43,615 bases of DNA from Pseudomonas fluorescens. GTDB lineage: Bacteria; Pseudomonadota; Gammaproteobacteria; Pseudomonadales; Pseudomonadaceae. Made by a program: the position numbers and the translations under genes. The notes under the pieces are model-generated. The model made no database searches. It saw nothing but the letters and a program-made list of their open reading frames with translations, and had not been told where the DNA came from. This document shows, piece by piece, positions 28,891 to 35,775 of this stretch; position 1 is the stretch's first letter; each line of letters begins with the position of its first letter. The stretch spans positions 1 to 43,615 of the forward strand of contig NZ_CABVII010000039.1 in NCBI RefSeq assembly GCF_902497995.1, written 5' to 3'.

Positions 28891-30219
28891 ATGGCTAAGC
28901 AAGGTGCTCTCTCTGCGCTCGGCAAAGGCGGTATGTCTGAACTCTGGGCTCGTCTGCGTTTTCTGTTCCTGGCGATTATCGTCTACCGAATAGGCGCACA
29001 CATCCCGGTTCCAGGTATCAACCCGGACCGACTCGCGGACCTGTTTCGACAGAATGAGGGGACCATTCTTAGCTTGTTCAACATGTTTTCCGGCGGCGCG
29101 CTGGAACGGATGAGCATCTTTGCACTGGGGATCATGCCGTACATTTCGGCATCGATCATCATGCAGCTGATGTCCGCCGTCAGTCCGCAACTGGAGCAGT
29201 TGAAGAAGGAAGGTGAAGCTGGGCGTCGCAAGATCGCCCAGTACACCCGCTACGGCACTGTCGTCCTCGCTCTTGTTCAGGCCATTGGCATGTCCATCGG
29301 TCTGGCGGGGCAGGGCGTATCGTTCACTGGTGACTTTGGCTTCCATTTCGTCGCGGTATCCACGTTTGTGGCTGGTGCGATGTTCATGATGTGGCTGGGT
29401 GAGCAGATTACTGAGCGTGGTGTTGGCAACGGTATCTCGATGTTGATTTTCGCAGGTATCGTCGCCGGTCTTCCGAGAGCGATCGGGCAGTCTTTCGAGT
29501 CTGCGCGTCAGGGTGATATCAACATTTTCGCCCTGGTTGCCATCGGTTTGCTGGCAGTAGCGATTATCGGTTTCGTGGTGTTCATTGAGCGTGGTCAGCG
29601 TCGTATTGCTGTTCACTACGCCAAGCGCCAGCAGGGCCGCAAGGTCTTCGCTGCGCAGACCAGCCACTTGCCGCTGAAGGTGAACATGGCCGGTGTCATT
29701 CCGGCCATTTTCGCGAGCAGCATCTTGCTGTTCCCGGCTTCGTTGGGTACCTGGTTCGGCCAGTCCGAAGGTTTGGGCTGGTTGCAGGACATCTCGCAGT
29801 CGATCGCTCCTGGTCAGCCGTTGAATATTCTGCTGTTTAGTGCAGGGATTATTTTCTTCTGCTTCTTCTATACGGCGTTGATGTTCAATCCGAAAGACGT
29901 AGCGGAAAACCTGAAGAAGTCCGGTGCCTTTATTCCGGGTATCCGTCCAGGCGAGCAGTCGGCGCGCTACATTGATGGCGTTCTGACCCGTTTGACCCTG
30001 TTCGGTGCTCTATATATGACGGCCGTGTGCCTGTTGCCCCAGTTCCTGGTGGTTGCAGCAAACGTTCCGTTCTACCTTGGCGGGACCTCGTTGCTGATCG
30101 TCGTCGTGGTTGTGATGGACTTCATGTCCCAAGTACAATCGCACCTCGTTTCGCACCAGTACGAATCCCTGATGAAGAAAGCCAACCTGAAGGGTTACGG
30201 CAGCGGCATGCTGCGCTGA
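28891..30219 (+). CDS. secY: Preprotein translocase subunit SecY
   Basis: 442 aa, about ten transmembrane segments. The central pore of the inner-membrane Sec channel, partner of SecE (3105-3473). Typical motifs are AIIVYRIGAHIPVPGIN in the first helix, the GALERMSIFALGIMPYISASI plug and helix-2 region, and GIRPGEQSARYIDGVL in the loop that binds SecA and the ribosome. Placed inside the spc operon as in most bacteria; rpmJ follows after 24 bases. Confidence 0.98.
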   Translation: MAKQGALSALGKGGMSELWARLRFLFLAIIVYRIGAHIPVPGINPDRLADLFRQNEGTILSLFNMFSGGALERMSIFALGIMPYISASIIMQLMSAVSPQLEQLKKEGEAGRRKIAQYTRYGTVVLALVQAIGMSIGLAGQGVSFTGDFGFHFVAVSTFVAGAMFMMWLGEQITERGVGNGISMLIFAGIVAGLPRAIGQSFESARQGDINIFALVAIGLLAVAIIGFVVFIERGQRRIAVHYAKRQQGRKVFAAQTSHLPLKVNMAGVIPAIFASSILLFPASLGTWFGQSEGLGWLQDISQSIAPGQPLNILLFSAGIIFFCFFYTALMFNPKDVAENLKKSGAFIPGIRPGEQSARYIDGVLTRLTLFGALYMTAVCLLPQFLVVAANVPFYLGGTSLLIVVVVVMDFMSQVQSHLVSHQYESLMKKANLKGYGSGMLR

Positions 30220-30243
30220 CCCATAAGGTTCGAGGAGTTGGTG

Positions 30244-30360
30244 ATGAAAGTTCGTGCATCGGTGAAAAAGCTGTGCCGTAACTGCAAGATTATTCGCCGC
30301 GAAGGTGTTGTTCGAGTAATTTGCAGCGCGGAACCGCGTCACAAACAGCGCCAAGGCTGA
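30244..30360 (+). CDS. rpmJ: 50S ribosomal protein L36 (zinc-ribbon form)
   Basis: 38 aa, from the ATG at 30244 to the TGA at 30358-30360. The sequence starts [19 protein letters not shown] and keeps the zinc ligands C11, C14, C27 and H33, so this is the C+ form. An AGGAGTT site precedes it. Last gene of the spc unit, followed by a terminator. Confidence 0.96.
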
Positions 30361-30377
30361 GTGTGATCCGCTTGAAG

Positions 30378-30412
30378 CCCGGCAGCTAGTGCGCTGCCGG
30401 GTTGATTATTTG
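30378..30412 (+). terminator. Terminator between rpmJ and rpsM
   Basis: A perfect 9-bp stem, CCCGGCAGC (30378-30386) against GCTGCCGGG (30393-30401), with a TAGTGC loop. A T-rich but interrupted tail (TTGATTATTTGTT) follows. The tail contains the -35 of the alpha promoter. Confidence 0.75.
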
Positions 30413-30430
30413 TTATTACAGCGATATTAT
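30402..30430 (+). promoter_or_regulatory. alpha operon promoter
   Basis: -35 TTGATT (30402-30407), 17-base spacer, -10 TATTAT (30425-30430), start region CTCGCGCCC. The -35 starts at the base after the terminator stem. The leader to rpsM is ~53 bases; in E. coli S4 binds such a leader to repress the operon. Confidence 0.75.
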
Positions 30431-30489
30431 CTCGCGCCCTATTTCTTGGCTTCCGGGGCGTAGGTAGCTGTCAATTGGAGTCCCACTGA

Positions 30490-30846
30490 ATGGCCCGTAT
30501 TGCAGGCGTTAACATTCCAGATAACAAGCACACTGTTATCTCGCTGACCTACATCTATGGTGTTGGTCGCACAACTGCACAGAAAATTTGTGCAGTGACT
30601 GGGGTAAACCCAGCCGCAAAGATCAAGGATCTGAGCGACGAGCAGATTGAACAGCTGCGTGGCGAAGTGGCGAAGTTCACCACTGAAGGTGACCTGCGTC
30701 GCGAAATCAACATGAAAATCAAGCGTTTGATGGACCTCGGTTGCTATCGCGGTCTGCGTCATCGTCGTGGTCTTCCAGTACGCGGTCAGCGTACCAAGAC
30801 TAACGCGCGTACCCGTAAAGGTCCGCGTAAGCCGATCCGCAAGTAA
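30490..30846 (+). CDS. rpsM: 30S ribosomal protein S13
   Basis: 118 aa. Sits on the 30S head, contacts the P-site tRNA and bridges to L5. Starts MARIAGVNIPDNKHTVISLTYIYG. The C-terminal basic tail GQRTKTNARTRKGPRKPIRK reaches the tRNA. First gene of the alpha operon, with TTGGAG before the ATG. Confidence 0.97.
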   Translation: MARIAGVNIPDNKHTVISLTYIYGVGRTTAQKICAVTGVNPAAKIKDLSDEQIEQLRGEVAKFTTEGDLRREINMKIKRLMDLGCYRGLRHRRGLPVRGQRTKTNARTRKGPRKPIRK

Positions 30847-30876
30847 TCGCCCCAGCGAATCGACAGGAAAATTATC

Positions 30877-31266
30877 ATGGCAAAACCTGCTGCTCGTCCT
30901 CGTAAAAAAGTTAAAAAGACAGTGGTTGATGGCATCGCCCACATCCATGCTTCTTTTAACAACACAATCGTGACCATCACCGACCGTCAAGGTAACGCGC
31001 TTTCTTGGGCTACCTCCGGTGGTTCGGGTTTCCGCGGTTCCCGCAAGTCCACCCCGTTTGCTGCTCAAGTAGCTGCTGAACGTGCTGGTCAAGCTGCGCT
31101 GGAATACGGCCTGAAAAACCTCGACGTTAACGTCAAAGGTCCAGGTCCAGGTCGTGAGTCTGCTGTCCGTGCTTTGAACGGCTGTGGCTATAAGATCGCC
31201 AGCATCACCGACGTGACGCCAATCCCGCACAACGGGTGCCGTCCGCCGAAGAAGCGCCGCGTGTAA
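30877..31266 (+). CDS. rpsK: 30S ribosomal protein S11
   Basis: 129 aa. Platform protein near the Shine-Dalgarno helix. GIAHIHASFNNTIVTITDRQGN and the C-terminal DVTPIPHNGCRPPKKRRV are diagnostic; the latter contains the Asn-Gly pair that can form isoaspartate. Follows rpsM after 30 bases. Confidence 0.97.
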   Translation: MAKPAARPRKKVKKTVVDGIAHIHASFNNTIVTITDRQGNALSWATSGGSGFRGSRKSTPFAAQVAAERAGQAALEYGLKNLDVNVKGPGPGRESAVRALNGCGYKIASITDVTPIPHNGCRPPKKRRV

Positions 31267-31284
31267 TCCAGGAGATTGTAAAGA

Positions 31285-31905
31285 ATGGCTCGTTACATTG
31301 GTCCAAAATGCAAACTCGCTCGTCGCGAAGGCACCGATCTCTTCCTGAAGAGCGGCGTGCGCGCGATCGAATCGAAGTGCAACATTGAAGCAGCACCTGG
31401 TATCCACGGCCAACGCCGCGGTCGCCAGTCCGATTACGGCACCCAACTGCGTGAAAAGCAGAAGGTCCGTCGTATCTACGGCGTTCTCGAGCGTCAGTTC
31501 AGCGGCTACTACAAAGAAGCTGCTGGCAAGAAAGGTGCAACCGGCGAAAACCTGTTGCAACTGCTCGAATGCCGTCTGGACAACGTTGTATACCGTATGG
31601 GTTTTGGCTCTACTCGTGCCGAATCCCGTCAGCTGGTATCGCACAAATCCGTCAGCGTTAACGGTCAGACCGTAAACGTGCCGTCGTACCAGGTTCGTGC
31701 TGGTGACGTGGTCGCGATTCGCGAGAAAGCAAAGAACCAACTTCGCATTGTCCAAGCTCTCGATCTGTGTGCCCAACGTGGCCGCGTAGAATGGGTAGAA
31801 GTAGACACTGAGAAGAAGTCGGGCGTTTTCAAGAACGTTCCAGCTCGCAGTGATCTGTCCGCCGACATCAACGAAAGCCTGATTGTCGAGCTCTACTCCA
31901 AGTAA
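31285..31905 (+). CDS. rpsD: 30S ribosomal protein S4
   Basis: 206 aa. Nucleates assembly of the 30S body and forms part of the mRNA entry helicase; represses the alpha operon in E. coli. MARYIGPKCKLARREGTDLFL and the S4 RNA-binding domain (RLDNVVYRMGFGSTRAESRQLVSHKSVSVNG, split here into its usual helix and loop parts, about 94-125) are present. Preceded by CAGGAG. Confidence 0.97.
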   Translation: MARYIGPKCKLARREGTDLFLKSGVRAIESKCNIEAAPGIHGQRRGRQSDYGTQLREKQKVRRIYGVLERQFSGYYKEAAGKKGATGENLLQLLECRLDNVVYRMGFGSTRAESRQLVSHKSVSVNGQTVNVPSYQVRAGDVVAIREKAKNQLRIVQALDLCAQRGRVEWVEVDTEKKSGVFKNVPARSDLSADINESLIVELYSK

Positions 31906-31927
31906 GGGCTAGAAAATAGGTGCATCC

Positions 31928-32929
31928 ATGCAGATTTCGGTAAATGAGTTCCTGACACCCCGCCATATTGATGTGCAGGTTGTCAGTCCAACCCGCGCCA
32001 AAATCACTCTCGAGCCTCTCGAGCGTGGTTTTGGCCACACCCTGGGCAACGCGCTGCGCCGCATCCTGTTGTCCTCAATGCCCGGCTGTGCAGTAGTCGA
32101 GGCCGAGATTGACGGTGTGCTCCACGAGTACAGCGCCATCGAAGGTGTACAGGAAGACGTAATTGAAATCCTGTTGAACCTTAAAGGTCTGGCTATCAAG
32201 CTGCACGGCCGTGACGAAGTTACGCTGACCTTGTCGAAGAAGGGTTCGGGGGTGGTTACCGCTGCCGATATTCAGCTGGATCATGATGTCGAGATCGTTA
32301 ACCCCGATCACGTAATCGCTAACCTGGCGTCTAACGGCGCCTTGAACATGAAGCTCACCGTAGCTCGTGGTCGTGGTTATGAACCGGCAGACTCGCGTCA
32401 GAGCGATGAAGACGAAAGCCGCAGCATCGGTCGCTTGCAGCTTGACTCTTCGTTCAGCCCGGTTCGCCGTATCGCATACGTGGTGGAAAACGCCCGTGTC
32501 GAGCAGCGTACTAACCTGGACAAGCTGGTTATTGATCTGGAAACCAACGGTACCCTGGATCCTGAAGAGGCTATCCGTCGTGCTGCAACCATCCTGCAAC
32601 AGCAGTTGGCTGCGTTCGTCGACCTCAAAGGTGACAGTGAGCCAGTGGTTGTCGAGCAGGAAGACGAGATCGATCCGATCCTGCTTCGCCCGGTTGACGA
32701 TCTGGAACTGACTGTACGTTCGGCTAACTGCCTTAAGGCGGAAAACATCTACTACATCGGTGACCTGATTCAGCGTACCGAAGTAGAGCTGTTGAAGACT
32801 CCGAACCTGGGCAAGAAATCCTTGACTGAAATCAAGGACGTTCTGGCCTCCCGCGGTCTGTCCCTCGGCATGCGCCTCGACAACTGGCCGCCTGCAAGTC
32901 TTAAGAAGGACGACAAGGCGACTGCCTGA
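31928..32929 (+). CDS. rpoA: DNA-directed RNA polymerase subunit alpha
   Basis: 333 aa. The N-terminal domain (about 1-235) dimerises and assembles beta and beta'; LEPLERGFGHTLGNALRRILLSSMPG is the core motif. A flexible linker leads to the C-terminal domain (about 250-320), which binds UP elements and activators and keeps the ELTVRSANCLKAENI and LGKKSLTEIKDVLASRGLSLGM helices. Follows rpsD by 22 bases within the alpha operon. Confidence 0.98.
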   Translation: MQISVNEFLTPRHIDVQVVSPTRAKITLEPLERGFGHTLGNALRRILLSSMPGCAVVEAEIDGVLHEYSAIEGVQEDVIEILLNLKGLAIKLHGRDEVTLTLSKKGSGVVTAADIQLDHDVEIVNPDHVIANLASNGALNMKLTVARGRGYEPADSRQSDEDESRSIGRLQLDSSFSPVRRIAYVVENARVEQRTNLDKLVIDLETNGTLDPEEAIRRAATILQQQLAAFVDLKGDSEPVVVEQEDEIDPILLRPVDDLELTVRSANCLKAENIYYIGDLIQRTEVELLKTPNLGKKSLTEIKDVLASRGLSLGMRLDNWPPASLKKDDKATA

Positions 32930-32971
32930 TCGTCGTAATCACCGAACGTTGTGTTTGGTAAGGAATGAACC

Positions 32972-33358
32972 ATGCGTCATCGTAAAAGTGGTCGTCACCT
33001 GAGCCGCACCAGCTCGCACCGCAAGGCCATGTTTCAAAACATGGCAGTGTCGCTGTTCGAGCACGAGCTGATCAAAACTACACTGCCGAAAGCTAAAGAA
33101 CTGCGTCGCGTTGCTGAGCCGCTGATCACTTTGGCCAAGACAGACAGCCTGGCTAACCGCCGTCTGGCTTTCGACCGTACTCGTTCGAAAGCTATCGTTG
33201 GTAAGCTCTTCAACGACCTGGGCAAGCGTTACGCTACCCGTGAGGGTGGCTACCTGCGCATCCTCAAGTGCGGCTTCCGCACTGGCGACAACGCGCCTAT
33301 GGCGTACGTCGAGTTGGTTGATCGTCCTGCCGGTGGTGAAGCTGTATCCGCTGAGTAA
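32972..33358 (+). CDS. rplQ: 50S ribosomal protein L17
   Basis: 128 aa. Lies near the tunnel exit. MRHRKSGRHLSRTSSHRKAM and the GYLRILKCGFRTGDNAPMAYVELVDR segment are diagnostic. Last gene of the alpha operon; a strong terminator follows 17 bases after the stop. Confidence 0.97.
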   Translation: MRHRKSGRHLSRTSSHRKAMFQNMAVSLFEHELIKTTLPKAKELRRVAEPLITLAKTDSLANRRLAFDRTRSKAIVGKLFNDLGKRYATREGGYLRILKCGFRTGDNAPMAYVELVDRPAGGEAVSAE

Positions 33359-33375
33359 GACGTCAGTCTGAAACG

Positions 33376-33404
33376 AAAAACCGGGCCTTGCGCCCGGTTT
33401 TTTG
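33376..33404 (+). terminator. Rho-independent terminator of the alpha operon
   Basis: A perfect 11-bp stem, AAAAACCGGGC (33376-33386) against GCCCGGTTTTT (33392-33402), closing a CTTGC loop and ending in T residues. It ends the ribosomal protein region. Confidence 0.95.
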
Positions 33405-33485
33405 TGCGCGCTCGAAAAGGATTTGCGTCGTTCCCTGTCATTCTCTGAATTAGTTTTTTCTATCGATTCCTGCAAATCAATGAAT

Positions 33486-33514
33486 TTGATGGCGTCATGC
33501 TCATGGTCAATACT
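33486..33514 (+). promoter_or_regulatory. Candidate katA promoter
   Basis: -35 TTGATG (33486-33491), 17-base spacer, -10 AATACT (33509-33514). The leader to the katA ATG would be about 45 bases. An OxyR site is expected for such a gene, but no convincing four-part ATAG/CTAT pattern is visible. Confidence 0.5.
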
Positions 33515-33565
33515 CCGAGTCAGCCGATTAGCCGGCAGTTCAAGACTGACAAAGGATGAGATCGC

Positions 33566-35020
33566 ATGAGCCAAAGTAAAACGCTTACCACCGCCAGTGG
33601 CGCTCCTGTCGCCGATAACCAGAATTCCCGTTCCGCCGGCCCACGTGGCCCATTGCTGCTCGACGACTTCCACCTGATCGAGAAGCTTGCCCACTTCAAC
33701 CGTGAAAACATCCCTGAACGTCGTGTACACGCCAAAGGCTCGGGTGCTTACGGTACGTTCACCGTGACGCGTGACATCACCGGGTACAGCAGCGCCAAGC
33801 TGTTCGAGTCCGTCGGCAAGCAAACCCCAACCTTCCTGCGGTTTTCCACCGTCGGCGGTGAGCGCGGTTCAGCCGACACCGAGCGCGATCCACGGGGATT
33901 CGCCCTGAAGTTCTATACCGAGGAAGGTAACTGGGACATTGTCGGCAACAACACGCCTGTATTTTTCATCCGTGACCCACTCAAATTCCCGGACTTTATC
34001 CACACCCAAAAGCGCCTGCCGCAAAGCAACCTGAAAAGTGCGCAGATGATGTGGGACTTCTGGTCGCACTCGCCTGAGGCGCTGCACCAGGTGACTATTT
34101 TGTTCTCGGACCGCGGCATTCCTGACGGCTATCGTCACATGCACGGCTTTGGTAGCCACACCTATAGCCTGATCAACGCCAATGGCGAGCGTCACTGGGT
34201 GAAATGGCACTACAAGACCAAGCAAGGGATCAAGAACCTGGCGCCGACAGATGCGGCACGCCTGGCCGGTACCGATCCGGATTACGCGCAACGTGATTTG
34301 TTCGAGGCGATCGAGCGCGGTGATTTCCCGAAATGGCGTGTGTGTATTCAGATCATGACCGAGGCTCAGGCCGCGGCGCACTACGAAAACCCTTTCGACG
34401 TGACCAAGACTTGGTCGCAGAAAGAATTCCCGCTGATCGAAGTGGGCGAGCTGGAACTCAACCGCAATCCGCTGAACTACTTCGCTGAAGTGGAGCAGGC
34501 TGCGTTCGGTCCGAGCAACATGGTGCCCGGCGTCGGGCTGTCGCCAGACCGCATGCTGCAAGGTCGGGTGTTCGCTTACGCGGATGCTCACCGCTACCGT
34601 ATCGGCACCAATCACCAGCAACTGCCGGTGAACGCGCCTCGCAGTCCGGTGAACAGCTATCAGCGCGATGGGTCGATGGCGTTAGGCACCAATGGCGGTG
34701 CGGCACCTAACTATGAGCCAAACAGCTACGTCGAGTCGCCGAAGCAAGCGCCTCGTTATGCCGAGCCCGCTCTGGCCCTGAGCGGTGCCGCGGATCGCTA
34801 CGATCACCGCGAAGACACCGACTACTACAGCCACGCCGGTGCGCTGTTCCGTCTGATGAGCGCTGAGCAGAAAACCCTGCTGGTCAACAACATTGCCGGT
34901 GCAATGGCAGGTGTTTCCGGTGATGTGACTGACCGTCAATTGCAGCATTTTTTCCGGGCTGATCCGGCGTACGGAGAAGCAATCGCAAAGGCGTTGGGCG
35001 TACAGCTTAACGAAGTCTAA
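33566..35020 (+). CDS. katA: Heme catalase KatA (monofunctional, small-subunit type)
   Basis: 484 aa. Splits hydrogen peroxide into water and oxygen in the cytoplasm. The distal catalytic residues H55 (in ERRVHAKGSG) and N128 (in GNNTPVFF) are present, as is the proximal heme tyrosine Y338 in GRVFAYADAHRYRIG. No signal peptide is visible. Length and sequence fit the clade of small NADPH-binding catalases, like the main catalase of P. aeruginosa. It lies directly upstream of a ferritin gene but has its own terminator, so the two share a stress theme rather than a tight operon. Confidence 0.95.
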   Translation: MSQSKTLTTASGAPVADNQNSRSAGPRGPLLLDDFHLIEKLAHFNRENIPERRVHAKGSGAYGTFTVTRDITGYSSAKLFESVGKQTPTFLRFSTVGGERGSADTERDPRGFALKFYTEEGNWDIVGNNTPVFFIRDPLKFPDFIHTQKRLPQSNLKSAQMMWDFWSHSPEALHQVTILFSDRGIPDGYRHMHGFGSHTYSLINANGERHWVKWHYKTKQGIKNLAPTDAARLAGTDPDYAQRDLFEAIERGDFPKWRVCIQIMTEAQAAAHYENPFDVTKTWSQKEFPLIEVGELELNRNPLNYFAEVEQAAFGPSNMVPGVGLSPDRMLQGRVFAYADAHRYRIGTNHQQLPVNAPRSPVNSYQRDGSMALGTNGGAAPNYEPNSYVESPKQAPRYAEPALALSGAADRYDHREDTDYYSHAGALFRLMSAEQKTLLVNNIAGAMAGVSGDVTDRQLQHFFRADPAYGEAIAKALGVQLNEV

Positions 35021-35031
35021 ACGAGAAGCAG

Positions 35032-35056
35032 AACCGCCCTCATTTGGGCGGTTTTT
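35032..35056 (+). terminator. Rho-independent terminator after katA
   Basis: AACCGCCC (35032-35039) pairs with GGGCGGTT (35046-35053) around a TCATTT loop, followed by TTT. Eleven bases after the katA stop. Confidence 0.9.
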
Positions 35057-35169
35057 GCGTTATTTAAACCAGTTTTCTCAGAATATCTTCGCTTTTATCG
35101 CGCAAACGAAGTGACCAATCAGCTTCATTGGTTCAAACTACAGACTTTCAAGCAGGGAGATGTAGGGCG

Positions 35170-35634
35170 ATGCAAGGCCACCCAGACGTAATCGATTACC
35201 TCAACACGTTGCTGACCGGCGAGCTGGCGGCGCGTGATCAATATTTCATCCATTCGCGGATGTACGAGGACTGGGGTTTCACCGAGCTCTACGAACGTAT
35301 CAACCACGAGATGGAAGAAGAAGCGGGGCACGCTGATGCCCTGATGCGCCGGATCCTGATGCTCGAAGGTACGCCGCGCATGCGCCCGGATGACCTGGAT
35401 GTCGGCACCACCGTGCCCGACATGCTCGCTGCCGACCTGCGCCTGGAATACAAAGTGCGCGCGGCACTCTGCAAGGGCATTGAGCTCTGCGAGCTGCACA
35501 AGGACTACGTCAGCCGCGAGATGCTGCGGATTCAGCTCAATGACACCGAAGAAGATCACACCTACTGGCTTGAGAAGCAGTTGGGTCTGATCAAGTTGAT
35601 CGGGCTGGAGAATTACCTGCAATCGCAGTTTTGA
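35170..35634 (+). CDS. bfr: Bacterioferritin-family ferritin (FtnA-like, lacks the usual heme methionine)
   Basis: 154 aa. Iron-storage protein that forms a 24-subunit shell and oxidises Fe(II). Ferroxidase ligands are visible: E18, E51, H54, E93, E127 and H130. The heme-binding Met52 of classical bacterioferritins is Ala here (EEEAGHAD), as in the P. aeruginosa neighbour of katA that was renamed FtnA. The protein therefore probably does not bind the inter-subunit heme by itself. The ATG at 35170 is chosen for its fit to the family start MQGHPDVIDYLN; the frame is open to 35128. Placed between katA and uvrA. Confidence 0.92.
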   Translation: MQGHPDVIDYLNTLLTGELAARDQYFIHSRMYEDWGFTELYERINHEMEEEAGHADALMRRILMLEGTPRMRPDDLDVGTTVPDMLAADLRLEYKVRAALCKGIELCELHKDYVSREMLRIQLNDTEEDHTYWLEKQLGLIKLIGLENYLQSQF

Positions 35635-35644
35635 TGCTGCTGAA

Positions 35645-35714
35645 CTGTAGGTGCCCGGCTTGCCGGCGAAGTCGTCCATGAGACCGCTATCGCCAGCAAG
35701 CTTGGCTCCTACAG
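35645..35714. repeat. REP doublet (REPIN-like), diverged
   Basis: CTGTAGG...CCTACAG termini enclose two inverted REP-like units (GCCCGGCTTGCCGGCGA and TCGCCAGCAAGCTTGGCTCC) that can fold into one long imperfect hairpin. The form matches Pseudomonas REP doublets. It lies between the bfr stop and the shared terminator. It shows more mismatches than the copy at 41408-41514. Confidence 0.75.
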
Positions 35715-35724
35715 GTTCATTACA

Positions 35725-35763
35725 AAAAAGCCCCTGTCACTGTTGAAGTGACAGGGGCTTTTT
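35725..35763. terminator. Bidirectional terminator between bfr and uvrA
   Basis: A perfect 17-bp stem (35725-35741 against 35747-35763; AAAAAGCCCCTGTCACT and its complement) around a GTTGA loop. A-run on one side and T-run on the other, so it can end bfr (+) and uvrA (-) transcripts. Confidence 0.95.
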
Positions 35764-35775
35764 CATGGGCCTGAT

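Noticed and set aside
33405..33530. Possible OxyR site upstream of katA
   Set aside because: Some ATTAG/CTAT pieces occur, but the four-part ATAG-N7-CTAT spacing is not met, so I could not support a site.
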